From: Microbacterium sp. SLBN-154
GTDB lineage: Bacteria > Actinomycetota > Actinomycetes > Actinomycetales > Microbacteriaceae
Direction: 5' to 3'
NCBI RefSeq assembly: GCF_006715565.1
Contig: NZ_VFNL01000001.1
Coordinates: 434,001-498,000, forward strand
DNA length: 64,000 bases
The position numbers and the translations under genes are program-made. Shown piece after piece: positions 24,600 to 32,815 of the stretch. The notes under the pieces were generated by a model. That model was not told where the DNA came from and did no database searches. It saw only the letters and a list, made by a program, of their open reading frames with translations. Position 1 is the first letter of the stretch. Every line of letters starts with the position of its first letter.

Positions 24600-25214
24600 A
24601 TGACCGACCTCATCGTCTCCGGTGCCACCATCCAGCGGACGCCCACCGACATCGCCGTCGGCGACCTCGTCGTCCGCGGCTCGATGATCACTTCGGGGGA
24701 GGCCCCGGCAGACGCGGCGGCGGTCATCGACGGGCGCGGCGCCTCGGTCGTGCCGCTCTTCGTCGACACGGTGTTCGGCGCACCTGAGCCACCCGCCTCG
24801 GACGCGTTCGATCTCGTCCCGGGGAACCCGGCGACCTTCGCCGTCATCGACGGCAGGGTCGGGCCCGACGAGATCCGGCACATGCTCGTCGTCCGCCCGG
24901 AGCGACTTCGCGCGGTCGTCGTCGACGGTTCAGTGATCGTCCGGGACGGTCACGCGCTTCGGCCGGCGGGCACCGATCTGAACCCCGGCGATCCGCGCCT
25001 CACCGCGTGGACCGACACACGTCGCGACATGACCCAGTATCTGACCGCGGACGGCCGGTACAGCGAGACCCGCGGCGGCCGGCGAGACGCCTGGACGGGA
25101 CGGTTCTGGATCGACGGTGAGAGGATCACGTACCTCGACGACTCAGGCTTCTGGGCGTTCGGGCAATTCCACGGCGGCCAGCTGCATCACGCAGGATTCG
25201 TGCTGGAGAGCTGA
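24600..25214 (+). CDS. Atu4866-domain protein fused to an amidohydrolase-like N-terminal part
   Basis: This protein has 204 residues. The C-terminal ~65 residues (LTADGRYSETRGGRRDAWTG, then YLDDSGFWAFGQFHGGQLHH) match the small Atu4866 beta-barrel family, function unknown. The N-terminal ~125 residues read like the beta-sandwich of composite-domain amidohydrolases (DLIVSGATI, VGDLVVRGSMI, VIDGRGASVVP), but the metal-binding HxH of the barrel is absent, so this part should not be an active hydrolase. The start is set by a -10 box 7 nt upstream. The last 28 bp overlap the convergent VOC gene. Confidence 0.75.
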   Translation: MTDLIVSGATIQRTPTDIAVGDLVVRGSMITSGEAPADAAAVIDGRGASVVPLFVDTVFGAPEPPASDAFDLVPGNPATFAVIDGRVGPDEIRHMLVVRPERLRAVVVDGSVIVRDGHALRPAGTDLNPGDPRLTAWTDTRRDMTQYLTADGRYSETRGGRRDAWTGRFWIDGERITYLDDSGFWAFGQFHGGQLHHAGFVLES

Positions 25215-25567
25215 TCGCGCGCGTCGATGACGCAGAACCGGATGCCCTCGGGGTCCTCCATGATCACGAAGTCCGCGTCCTCCGGCATCCGATCCCACGG
25301 CACCACGCGCGCACCGAGCGCGGTCAGCCGCGCAACCTCCGCCGCCTGATCCTGGGCGTACAGGTCGAGGTGGATCCTCGGCGGCAGCACCCGGGGCGCG
25401 GGCACGGCGTCGAGCGACACGTTCGGGCCCTCGCCGCTCCGCGGGCGGAGCACAGCGAAATCCGGGTCGCGCGGCTCTCGCACCTCGTAGTCCAGCGCCC
25501 GGGTCCAGAACGCGATCTGCGCCTCGATGTCGTCGACGCGGATGACGATCGATCCGACGATGAGCAT
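25187..25567 (-). CDS. VOC-superfamily (glyoxalase/dioxygenase-like) protein
   Basis: A 126-residue protein with paired beta-alpha-beta-beta-beta modules: IVIRVDDIEAQIAFWTRALD at the start and HLDLYAQDQAAEVARL followed by DPEGIRFCVID near the end. Putative metal ligands are His in IHLDL and Glu in DPEG. The family includes glyoxalases, resistance proteins and dioxygenases; a specific role cannot be given. AGGAG stands before the ATG and lies right at the edge of the IS110 element, so transcription may now depend on the insertion. Confidence 0.82.
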   Translation of the reverse strand: MLIVGSIVIRVDDIEAQIAFWTRALDYEVREPRDPDFAVLRPRSGEGPNVSLDAVPAPRVLPPRIHLDLYAQDQAAEVARLTALGARVVPWDRMPEDADFVIMEDPEGIRFCVIDARDQLSSTNPA

Positions 25568-25573
25568 GGGTTT

Positions 25574-26743
25574 CTCCTATGTCAAGTGTCAGGCCGCGAG
25601 GGGGAGGTTCGCGGGGGGCAGGGTGGGCTGTTGGTCGGCGTGGAGGGCGTGGAACACGACGCGGGAGAGGCGGCGTTTGAGGCAGCGGAGGGCTTCGACG
25701 GTGGAGTCGCCGTTTTCGAGGCGTTTGCGGTAGTAGACGCGACCGAGGCCGTTGACGCGGATCTGGGTGACCGCGATGCGATGGAGGGCGGCGTTGAGTT
25801 GTCGGTTTCCTGAGCGGCTCATCCGGACTCTGCCGCGGGTGTTCCCTGACCAGACCGGGAGGAGTGCGACACCGGCGTTCATCGCGAAGCATGCTTCGGA
25901 TCGGAACCGGTGGACGTTCGCGGTCTCTCCGGCGATCTTCGCGGCGGTCAAGGGGCCGCAGCCAGGGATCGCGAGGAGGTGCGGGTAGCGGTCTTGGACG
26001 AGCGCGGTGATCCTCTTCTCGAGCTCGTCGATGCGGGAGCTGCCCGTGTCGATGTCGATAAGGATGTCACGTGCCAGCTCAGCGACCAGCCCGTTACGGG
26101 CGTCCAGCCATTCATTGACCCGTCGCCGCTGCTTGCCGATCGCGAATCCTTTGGTCGGAACGTCAAACTCCGGATCCAGTTCGTGCAGATGCCAGCGGAG
26201 TCGGTTGATCTGGCGGGTTCGTTCGCTGACCAGGTCTTCCCTGCGGTCGACCAGCAGCTTCAGCTCGCGGGTCGACTCGTCGTGCGATGCGACGGGGAGG
26301 TCGGGTTCACGCAGCACGGCACGGGCCACCGCTAGCGCGTCGATCGGGTCGGACTTGCCCCGCTCACGGCTGGATGCTCGGGCCTGAGCCATCAGCTTCG
26401 GCGGCACGCGCACCACGTCCTGCCCTGCCGCGAGGAGCTCACGCTCAAGCCGTGCAGAGAGGTGGCGGCAATCCTCGATGCCCCACCGCAGCTCGCCGGG
26501 AAGCTCTCGCCTGGCCCACCGCAACGCCGCCTCGTGACCTGCGGTCGTGGCTCTCACGGTCTTCTCGCTGAGTTTGCGACCGACGGCGTCGACCGCGACG
26601 AACGTGTGCGTGCCTTTGTGGACATCCGCGCCGATGACGATCACCATGGAAATCGTCTCCTTCCAACATCATCCGAATGGGACAGGTTGGGCCGGTCGGC
26701 GGACAAACCTCAGTCGGGGGGCGATGCCACGCTCCTATCAAGT
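25574..26743 (-). mobile_element. IS110-family insertion sequence (ends tentative)
   Basis: The transposase is bracketed by direct repeats CTCCTATGTCAAGT (25574-25587) and CTCCTATCAAGT (26732-26743), which could mark the ends or target core. An alternative inverted pair, AGTGTCAGG (25585-25593) and CCTGACACT (26870-26878), would put the upstream end about 135 bp further out and leave ~230 bp of non-coding DNA before the transposase. The IS lies between the VOC gene and purL. Confidence 0.5.
25589..26647 (-). CDS. IS110-family transposase
   Basis: The 352-residue DEDD recombinase looks intact: Asp 8 in GADVHK, Glu 58, Asp 100 and Asp 103 in KSDPIDA form the RuvC-like site. The C-terminal transposase part has the helix-hairpin-helix IPGCGPLTAA (227-236) and the conserved Ser 267 in PVWSGN used for DNA attachment. 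A ribosome binding site AGGAG precedes the ATG. IS110 enzymes act with an RNA from the non-coding end of the element. No frameshift or stop is seen, so it may be active. Confidence 0.95.
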   Translation of the reverse strand: MVIVIGADVHKGTHTFVAVDAVGRKLSEKTVRATTAGHEAALRWARRELPGELRWGIEDCRHLSARLERELLAAGQDVVRVPPKLMAQARASSRERGKSDPIDALAVARAVLREPDLPVASHDESTRELKLLVDRREDLVSERTRQINRLRWHLHELDPEFDVPTKGFAIGKQRRRVNEWLDARNGLVAELARDILIDIDTGSSRIDELEKRITALVQDRYPHLLAIPGCGPLTAAKIAGETANVHRFRSEACFAMNAGVALLPVWSGNTRGRVRMSRSGNRQLNAALHRIAVTQIRVNGLGRVYYRKRLENGDSTVEALRCLKRRLSRVVFHALHADQQPTLPPANLPLAA

Positions 26744-26878
26744 CACGCCGGCCGGTCCATCACACCCGGTGCCGGCAAAACACATGAACGCCAACCCGAA
26801 AGCGGCAGCGACCCTAAGAGCCAGACACCAGGTGATCAGGATCCAACCACCGCGAAGCGGCACTGTCACCCTGACACT
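26648..26878 (-). ncRNA. Candidate bridge RNA region of the IS110 element
   Basis: This stretch upstream of the transposase has no ORF of note. On the minus strand it can form hairpins, for example CCGC-TTC-GCGG (about 26849-26859) and a larger GCCGG/CCGGC stem (about 26745-26777). IS110-group elements make a bridge RNA from this side. The RNA and its loops are inferred from family knowledge, not shown. Confidence 0.35.
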
Positions 26879-26931
26879 GAGGCGACCCTACGCCCCGGCC
26901 GACGGCTCCCAAGGGATGTCGGGGGCACAAC

Positions 26932-26937
26932 TAGACT
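26932..26937 (+). promoter_or_regulatory. -10 box for purL
   Basis: TAGACT lies 41 nt before the purL GTG. Unlike many genes here, purL has a leader with an AGGAG ribosome binding site. Confidence 0.45.
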
Positions 26938-26978
26938 GATCGCGTCCGGCGCCCCGCGATCTCCAGGAGTTCAGCCGC

Positions 26979-29309
26979 GTGACCACCCCCTCCACCTCCC
27001 TGGCAGACACCGTCTCGAACGCCCTCGCGACGCCCGAGCGCGAGCAGCCGTTTGCCGCACTGGGCTTGAAGCCCGACGAGTACGAGCGCATCCGCGAGAT
27101 CCTCGGCCGCCGACCCACGAGCGGCGAGCTGGCGATGTACTCCGTCATGTGGAGCGAGCACTGCTCCTACAAGTCGTCCAAGATCTACCTGCGGCAATTC
27201 GGCCAGAAGGTCAGCGACGAGATGAAGAAGCGTCTCATGGTCGGCATGGGGCAGAACGCCGGCGTGGTCGACATCGGCGAGGGCTGGGCGGTCACCTTCA
27301 AGGTCGAGTCGCACAACCACCCGAGCTACATCGAACCCTTCCAGGGTGCCGCGACCGGCGTGGGCGGCATCGTCCGCGACATCATCTCGATGGGTGCACG
27401 ACCGGTCGCTGTCATGGACCAGCTCCGTTTCGGCGCGATCGACGACCCCGACACCGCCCGCGTCGTCCACGGCGTGGTCAGCGGGATCTCCTTCTACGCC
27501 AACTGCCTGGGACTGCCGAACATCGGCGGCGAGACGGTCTTCGACCGCGTCTACCAGGGGAACCCCCTCGTCAACGCCCTCGCCGTCGGCGTCCTCCGCC
27601 ACGAGGATCTCAAACTCGCCAACGCCAGCGGCGCGGGCAACAAGGTCGTGCTGTTCGGCGCCCGCACGGGCGGAGACGGCATCGGCGGAGCATCCATCCT
27701 CGCCTCCGACTCCTTCGACGCGAGCGGTCCGACGAAGCGCCCCGCAGTGCAGGTGGGCGACCCCTTCGCCGAGAAGGTGCTCATCGAGTGCTGCCTCGAG
27801 CTCTACCGCGACGAGCTCGTCGAGGCCATCCAAGACCTCGGCGCCGCCGGCATCTCGTGCGCGACGAGCGAGCTGGCCGCCAACGGCGGATCGGGCATGC
27901 GCGTCGACCTCGAGAAGGTGCTGCTGCGCGACCCCACGCTCACGCCCGAGGAGATCCTCATGAGCGAGAGCCAGGAGCGGATGATGGCGATCGTCGCCCC
28001 CGAGAAGCTCGACGCCTTCCTCGCGGTCACCACGAAGTGGGATGTCGAGACGAGCGTCCTCGGCGAGGTCACCGGCGACGGGCGCCTGCAGATCTTCTGG
28101 CACGGCGAGGAGATCGTCAACGTCGACCCCTCCACGGTCGCCGTCGATGGGCCGGTGTACGAGCGCCCCGTCGCCTACCCGACGTGGATCGACGGCCTGC
28201 GGGACGACTCCGCCGAAGCCCTTCCCCGCCACAACGACGCCGCGCGCCTGCGCGAACAGTTCCTTGCCCTTGTCGGCAGCCCGAACCTCGCCGACCCGTC
28301 GTGGGTGACGAACCAGTACGACTACTACGTCATGGGCAACACTGCACTGTCGTTCCCCGATGACGCCGGCATGATCCGCGTCGACGAGCAGTCCGGCCTC
28401 GGGTTCGCGATCGCCACCGACTGCAACGGGCGCTACTGCCAGCTCGACCCCTATGAGGGCGCAAAGCTCGCCCTCGCCGAGGCGTACCGCAACGTCGCCG
28501 TCACCGGAGCCGAGCCGACCGCGGTCACCGACTGCCTGAACTTCGGCAGCCCCGAGAACCCCGAAGTCATGTGGCAGTTCTCCCGTGCGGTCGAGGGGCT
28601 AGCCGACGGATGCCTCGAACTCGGCGTCCCGGTCACGGGCGGCAACGTGTCGTTCTACAACCAGACCGGCGATCAGCCGATCCACCCCACCCCCGTGGTG
28701 GGCGTGCTCGGCATCATCGACGACGTCGCCCGCCGCATCCCGTCGGGATGGCAGGACGCCGGGGAGAACATCTACCTCCTCGGGGTGACCTCGACCGAGC
28801 TGAGCGGGTCGGCATGGGCCGAGACCGTGCACGAGCACCTCGGCGGCCGCCCGCCGGCGGTCGACCTCGCTCAGGAGAAGCGCCTCGCGGAGCTGCTGCA
28901 CGCGGCCTCTCAGCAGTCGCTCGTCTCCAGCGCCCACGATCTGTCGACGGGCGGGCTCGCGCAGGCCCTGGCGGATTCGGTGCTGCGGTTCGGAGTCGGA
29001 GCACGGGTGTGGCTGACGGAGATCATGGAGCGAGACAGTGTCGACGCGGCATCCGCTCTCTTCTCCGAGTCCACCGGGCGCGTTCTGGTGTCGGTGCCTC
29101 GGGAGGATGACGTGAAGTTCCGCGGGCTCTGCGAGGGCCGCGGCTACCCGGTGCTGCGCATCGGCGTGACCGATGCGCCCGCCGAGGGCGAGGCCGAGCT
29201 GGAGGTGCAGGGGCTGTTCTCGGTGCGGGTAGACGAACTCGGGATGATCTCCCGCGCCACACTGCCCGACGCGTTCGGAGCCACGGTCACGGAGGCTGTC
29301 GCGCGATAG
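26979..29309 (+). CDS. purL: Phosphoribosylformylglycinamidine synthase subunit PurL
   Basis: The 776-residue enzyme makes FGAM from FGAR, glutamine-derived ammonia and ATP in purine synthesis, acting with PurQ and PurS. The form is the short PurL of Gram-positives. The N-terminal part has [16 protein letters not shown] and [20 protein letters not shown] (ATP and substrate binding); duplicated AIRS-like halves follow, with [16 protein letters not shown] and [14 protein letters not shown] signatures. Initiation is GTG with AGGAG 11 nt upstream. A strong terminator follows. PurQ/PurS are not in the window. Confidence 0.97.
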   Translation: MTTPSTSLADTVSNALATPEREQPFAALGLKPDEYERIREILGRRPTSGELAMYSVMWSEHCSYKSSKIYLRQFGQKVSDEMKKRLMVGMGQNAGVVDIGEGWAVTFKVESHNHPSYIEPFQGAATGVGGIVRDIISMGARPVAVMDQLRFGAIDDPDTARVVHGVVSGISFYANCLGLPNIGGETVFDRVYQGNPLVNALAVGVLRHEDLKLANASGAGNKVVLFGARTGGDGIGGASILASDSFDASGPTKRPAVQVGDPFAEKVLIECCLELYRDELVEAIQDLGAAGISCATSELAANGGSGMRVDLEKVLLRDPTLTPEEILMSESQERMMAIVAPEKLDAFLAVTTKWDVETSVLGEVTGDGRLQIFWHGEEIVNVDPSTVAVDGPVYERPVAYPTWIDGLRDDSAEALPRHNDAARLREQFLALVGSPNLADPSWVTNQYDYYVMGNTALSFPDDAGMIRVDEQSGLGFAIATDCNGRYCQLDPYEGAKLALAEAYRNVAVTGAEPTAVTDCLNFGSPENPEVMWQFSRAVEGLADGCLELGVPVTGGNVSFYNQTGDQPIHPTPVVGVLGIIDDVARRIPSGWQDAGENIYLLGVTSTELSGSAWAETVHEHLGGRPPAVDLAQEKRLAELLHAASQQSLVSSAHDLSTGGLAQALADSVLRFGVGARVWLTEIMERDSVDAASALFSESTGRVLVSVPREDDVKFRGLCEGRGYPVLRIGVTDAPAEGEAELEVQGLFSVRVDELGMISRATLPDAFGATVTEAVAR

Positions 29310-29326
29310 CGCGCCGGTCAACGGCG

Positions 29327-29357
29327 AAGAGCCGGGAGCATCTCGCTCCCGGCTCTT
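29327..29357. terminator. 13-bp hairpin terminator after purL
   Basis: AAGAGCCGGGAGC pairs perfectly with GCTCCCGGCTCTT across a 5-nt loop. It lies between the convergent purL and SRPBCC genes and can serve both. Confidence 0.85.
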
Positions 29358-29381
29358 CCGGCCCCCGCCTGCAGTCCTGGA

Positions 29382-29834
29382 TCAGGCCTGCACGTCACCG
29401 CGCCACGCGCCGGTTTCGGCGCCGCGCGACTCGATGAACGTCTTGAAGTTCTTCAGGTCCTTCTTGACCGAACGGTCGTCGATGCCGAGGGCATCCCCGA
29501 CATGCTCGACGAAGCCCTGCGGCTCCCAGTCCAGCTGCACCGTGACGCGGGTCTCGGTGTCGCTGAGCTTGTGGAAGGTCACCACACCGGCGTGGTCCTC
29601 GCCCCCGGTGCTGCGCCATGCGACACGCTCGTCGGCGTGCTGCTCGGTGATCTCGGCGTCGAACTCGCGCTCGACGGTGCCGATCTTCACGCGCCAGTGG
29701 TTGTGGGTGTCATCCAACTGGGTGATCGACTGGACGAAGCTGAGGAACTCGGGGAAGGTCTCGAACTGGGTCCACTGGTTGTAGGCCGTGGAAACCGGGA
29801 CATCGACATCGACGGTTTCGATGATGCGCGCCAT
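29382..29834 (-). CDS. SRPBCC family (polyketide cyclase/dehydrase-like) protein
   Basis: A 150-residue START-like protein beginning RIIETVDVDVPVSTAYNQWT with FETFPEFLSFV, typical of the actinobacterial SRPBCC group also called cyclase/dehydrase. The sequence has a central strand DAEITEQHADERVAWRSTGG and a C-terminal helix. Ligand and role are unknown. AAAGGAG precedes the ATG. It is monocistronic and ends at the shared terminator. Confidence 0.85.
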   Translation of the reverse strand: MARIIETVDVDVPVSTAYNQWTQFETFPEFLSFVQSITQLDDTHNHWRVKIGTVEREFDAEITEQHADERVAWRSTGGEDHAGVVTFHKLSDTETRVTVQLDWEPQGFVEHVGDALGIDDRSVKKDLKNFKTFIESRGAETGAWRGDVQA

Positions 29835-29989
29835 GTCGCACTCCTTTCGTCGGCAGAGCCGGGTTCGGCCCCGTCGAGGGGAAATCTATCGAGCGGGGTG
29901 CGATCCGCCCGCGGCGTTGACGGCCGCCTGTCGGTCGGCTATCGTCGCGCGGTCGCGCTGGACGGAAACGGATGCCACGGGGCGCTCTC

Positions 29990-29995
29990 TAGACT
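29990..29995 (+). promoter_or_regulatory. -10 box for the 44-aa membrane protein
   Basis: TAGACT lies 25 nt before the ATG at 30021; GGAGA gives a ribosome binding site between them. Confidence 0.45.
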
Positions 29996-30020
29996 GGGTG
30001 AGACCCGGGACGGAGAGCCG

Positions 30021-30155
30021 ATGAGCGACGACGACGATTTCGCCATGTACAGCGATGCGCGCCAGCGCCGGATCAAGGCGGTGGCATGGGTCGTCATCCT
30101 GTCGCTCATCCTCGTCGGGGGCGGCGCGACGGTGCTGTCGCTGCTCTTCGGCTGA
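30021..30155 (+). CDS. Small single-span membrane protein
   Basis: The 44-residue protein has an acidic start (MSDDDDFAMYSDARQRRIKA) and one hydrophobic segment to the end. It has its own -10 box and ribosome binding site, so it is a likely real small gene. It resembles short hypothetical membrane proteins of Microbacteriaceae, function unknown. A cytoplasmic acidic face and a C-terminal membrane anchor are the visible features. Confidence 0.7.
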   Translation: MSDDDDFAMYSDARQRRIKAVAWVVILSLILVGGGATVLSLLFG

Positions 30156-30262
30156 CGCGGGTCGCAGAAACCTCTCTCCCCGTCCGCGCTCGCGCGCACC
30201 TGCCTCCCCTTCGCGCGTCACGCGTGCCGAAGAACTCGTGGCCCGCGTCCAGCCACCGTGGC

Positions 30263-30274
30263 TAGCATGGCCGG
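30263..30274 (+). promoter_or_regulatory. -10 box of a leaderless promoter
   Basis: TAGCAT (30263-30268) is followed by 6 nt and the GTG at 30275. Confidence 0.5.
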
Positions 30275-31240
30275 GTGGACCCGTTCACGGTCATCGCCGA
30301 GTTCTGGTGGATCGGAGCGTCGGCAGCCGGCGCTGGAACCATCGGATGGTTCGGGCTGCGCCATCAGCGCGCGAAGGGCTCGCGGCGGCTCGCGCTCCAC
30401 GCCGCTCGCCACGAGCTTCGCGAGGCCCGCGATGTCGTCACCGCCTCGCGTGTCGAGGTGCGGCTCGCGCGCGCGGAGCTCGCCCGGGCGCAGGCCGATC
30501 GAGCGGCCGACCGTGTCCCCGCATCCGAGGTGACTCTCGCCCGGCAGCGGCTGCAGCAGGCCCAGCGTGAGGTGCGTGCCGCACACGCCGAGATCCGCCT
30601 GCGCCGCATCCAGGTGTCGGCGGCGCGGGCGACGATCCCCCGCGCGAAGTCGACCCCCGACACCCTGCCGCTCGCTCGGCTAATGGCCGCGCACACCGCG
30701 ATCGACGGCCGCTGGCTGGAGTACGAGACCGATCCCGCCAAGCGCATCGCTTTCCCGGCGATGAGCGATGTGCGCCAGCCCTCGACCGCGGCCTACCTCG
30801 CCGCCCGCGCCGAAGCCGGGCGACTGCGTCCTCCCACCGCCGTCACCAAAATGACGCCGGTCGAGTTCGCGCAATACCGTGCGTCGGTCGAGAACCTCGG
30901 GAAGCTGTTCGAGCGCGCGGAGCGCGAGGCGTGGCGGGCGGCCGGAGCCGGCAACGGTCCTTCACGCCAGGATGATCCCCACTGGGTCGACCTCGCGCAA
31001 TCGGTCGCGCAGACGGTGATCGCACGCGGGACCGAGGCGATCGCCCGCGTCGCGGAGTCGAACGCACGCAATCGCGAACGTGCCGGGGGACGGACGGATG
31101 CGACGGGTGCCGCCCCGCAGGCCGGCTCGCCCCCGGCTGGAAGCGCCGGACGCGAGGCCCGTGACGCCCGCCCGCCGCAGACGCCGGGGACTCCGGTGTG
31201 GCCCGTCCCCTCGCGCGGAGCGCGGCGGCCACAGGACTGA
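30275..31240 (+). CDS. Membrane-anchored coiled-coil protein of unknown function, paralogue 1
   Basis: A 321-residue protein not recognised as a named family. It has a short N-terminal hydrophobic segment (about 8-25), then a long charged heptad-like helix (about 40-125) rich in Arg, Ala and Glu. A conserved block about 145-190 contains RWLEYETDPAKRIAFPAMSD; helical and low-complexity Pro/Gly tails follow. The next gene shares that block and the one-span start, so they are tandem paralogues. The GTG start follows a -10 box by 6 nt. Cytoplasmic orientation after one span is inferred. Confidence 0.75.
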   Translation: MDPFTVIAEFWWIGASAAGAGTIGWFGLRHQRAKGSRRLALHAARHELREARDVVTASRVEVRLARAELARAQADRAADRVPASEVTLARQRLQQAQREVRAAHAEIRLRRIQVSAARATIPRAKSTPDTLPLARLMAAHTAIDGRWLEYETDPAKRIAFPAMSDVRQPSTAAYLAARAEAGRLRPPTAVTKMTPVEFAQYRASVENLGKLFERAEREAWRAAGAGNGPSRQDDPHWVDLAQSVAQTVIARGTEAIARVAESNARNRERAGGRTDATGAAPQAGSPPAGSAGREARDARPPQTPGTPVWPVPSRGARRPQD

Positions 31241-31283
31241 CGCGCTGCGGGGAGCGCCGATGACGATCGAGTGGGGATGACGG

Positions 31284-32048
31284 GTGGACTGGTCGAACAT
31301 CTGGATGTTCTGGTGGCTGATCTTCCCGATCGGAGCCGCCATCGGCGGCGCCATCAAGTCGTTCGACCGCGCGTCGGAGCGCCGGCACCGGCGGCGGCTG
31401 GAGATGATGCGAGCCAAAGCCGAGCTGCGCTCGGGTGCGATCCCTGCCGTCGGCGCGCGGGCCGCGACCCCGGGTGACGCGGGCGACGACCCGGGCCACG
31501 CGGCATCCGATTCGGCCGACGCCACCCTCACGCAGCTGCTCGCCATCCATGACGACGTCACCGCCCGCTGGCTCGAGTACGAACTGGATGTCGCCAAGCT
31601 CATCGCCTTCCCCGCGATGAGCGACGGACGCCAGCCGCTGACGGCGGCGTTTCTCCGCGCGAAGCGCGTCGCCGATCGGCTGCGACCGCCGTCGGCCACG
31701 GCGCGGATCAGCCCCGACCAGCTGCGGGAGTACCGCGAGGCCGTCACCGACTACGAGGTCGCCTTCGACCTGGCCGAGCGCGACGCGCGCCGGCTCAGAG
31801 ACGCGAACTTCAGCGCCGAGGAGCGCAAGCGCCTCGACACCGCGCAGCAGCTCCTCTCGGTGGCGATCGACGAAGCGGCGACCCCGGCGGAGCGGCAGCT
31901 GGCCTACCGCCGCGTGCGCGAGGAGCTCGACGGCCTCCTTCTGCTGTCGGATGATGCGATCGAGGTGCTGGAGAAGAAGGTCGCGCAGGAGCTCCCCGCA
32001 CGCCCTTCGACCGCGCCTCCCGCAGCACCGCCCGCGCCCTCCGCCTGA
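31284..32048 (+). CDS. Membrane-anchored protein of unknown function, paralogue 2
   Basis: A 254-residue protein with an aromatic N-terminal segment (MDWSNIWMFWWLIFPIGAAI), a basic stretch, a polar linker and then the block RWLEYELDVAKLIAFPAMSD followed by GRQPLTAAFLRAK and DRLRPPSAT, almost matching the gene before. The coiled-coil region of paralogue 1 is missing and a C-terminal helical part with a Pro-rich tail replaces it. It starts 43 nt after paralogue 1 ends, so both are probably one transcript. No known function. Confidence 0.75.
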   Translation: MDWSNIWMFWWLIFPIGAAIGGAIKSFDRASERRHRRRLEMMRAKAELRSGAIPAVGARAATPGDAGDDPGHAASDSADATLTQLLAIHDDVTARWLEYELDVAKLIAFPAMSDGRQPLTAAFLRAKRVADRLRPPSATARISPDQLREYREAVTDYEVAFDLAERDARRLRDANFSAEERKRLDTAQQLLSVAIDEAATPAERQLAYRRVREELDGLLLLSDDAIEVLEKKVAQELPARPSTAPPAAPPAPSA

Positions 32049-32106
32049 CCGCCCGCTCCGCCGTCGAGGCCACTCGACCCCTCGGCCTCACGCCGTCTCG
32101 GCCACC

Positions 32107-32131
32107 CTGCTCCCCCGACACGTTCTGCCCC
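32107..32131. repeat. 25-bp intergenic repeat, copy upstream of the GntR/ABC cassette
   Basis: CTGCTCCCCCGACACGTTCT and five more bases match 24 of 25 positions at 34454-34478, on the other side of the cassette. It contains the reverse complement of GGCAGAACGT, the core of the family 1 repeats. Confidence 0.65.
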
Positions 32132-32186
32132 TTCGCGCGCGGGATCGGGGCACATCGTGACGGCGGAGGCACGACCGCGCTCGCCC

Positions 32187-32330
32187 GCGCCCCGCTCGCC
32201 TGGCGCAAAGGGCGCCGCCTCGCGGCAGATCGTGACAGGCGAAGGGTGCGGGCCGTACACGCGCCCCGCTCGCCTGGCGCAAACGGCCCCACCCCGCGGC
32301 AGATCGCGACAGGCGAAGCGGGGCGGGCGG
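32187..32330. repeat. Two tandem ~74-bp palindromic repeat units
   Basis: Units begin at 32187 and 32261. Each begins GCGCCCCGCTCGCCTGGCGC and contains GCGGCAGATCG. The second can fold on itself, as CGCCCCGCTCGCCT pairs imperfectly with AGGCGAAGCGGGGCG at its end. The 379-bp gap before the GntR gene holds these repeats, the 25-bp repeat and the promoter; no gene is seen. Confidence 0.7.
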
Positions 32331-32363
32331 CCCGCAGCGAGGGGACGGCCATCGCGTCGAAGG

Positions 32364-32414
32364 TTGACACGCGCCGCCCGAGTGTTGCATGGTTAGTTAG
32401 TCAACTAATTAACC
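32364..32414 (+). promoter_or_regulatory. Promoter and YtrA-type operator
   Basis: TTGACA (32364-32369) and CATGGT (32388-32393) are 18 nt apart. An imperfect palindrome GGTTAGTTAGT-CA-ACTAATTAACC (32391-32414) overlaps the -10 end. It is AT-rich against the GC-rich surroundings and is placed for repression by the GntR-type protein it precedes. Confidence 0.7.
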
Positions 32415-32427
32415 AGTAAGGAACCCC

Positions 32428-32796
32428 GTGGTCGAAGAAGGCAGGGCGCTCTTCCTCCAGATCGCCGAAAGCGTGGAGGACGCGATCATCGACGGCAGCC
32501 TCACCGAAGAGAGCCAGGCGCCGTCGACGAACGAGCTCGCCGCGTTCCACCGCATCAACCCCGCCACCGCTGCCAAAGGAGTGACCATGCTCGTCGACAA
32601 GGGCGTCTTGTACAAGCGACGCGGAATCGGCATGTTCGTCGCTCCCGGCGCACGCGAGCGTCTGCTCGACGAGCGCCGCACTGCATTCGCCGACCGGTAC
32701 GTCGAACCGCTGCTCGCCGAGGCGCGCAAGCTCGGACTCGGCCCCGCCGACCTCACGGCACTGATCAACGACCGCGCCGCGGTCACCGAACCCTGA
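32428..32796 (+). CDS. GntR-family regulator, YtrA subfamily
   Basis: This short 122-residue GntR-type repressor has the winged helix (LFLQIAESVEDAIIDGSLTE, then PSTNELAAFHRINPATAAKG) and only a ~50-residue helical tail, as in the YtrA subfamily that controls linked ABC transporters. GTG start follows AAGGA at 7-8 nt. The ATPase gene begins 19 nt after its stop and the permease follows, so it regulates its own operon through the palindrome upstream. Family members commonly respond to cell-wall-active agents; the inducer here is unknown. Confidence 0.9.
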   Translation: MVEEGRALFLQIAESVEDAIIDGSLTEESQAPSTNELAAFHRINPATAAKGVTMLVDKGVLYKRRGIGMFVAPGARERLLDERRTAFADRYVEPLLAEARKLGLGPADLTALINDRAAVTEP

Positions 32797-32815
32797 GTCC
32801 CGAAAGGACACCACG

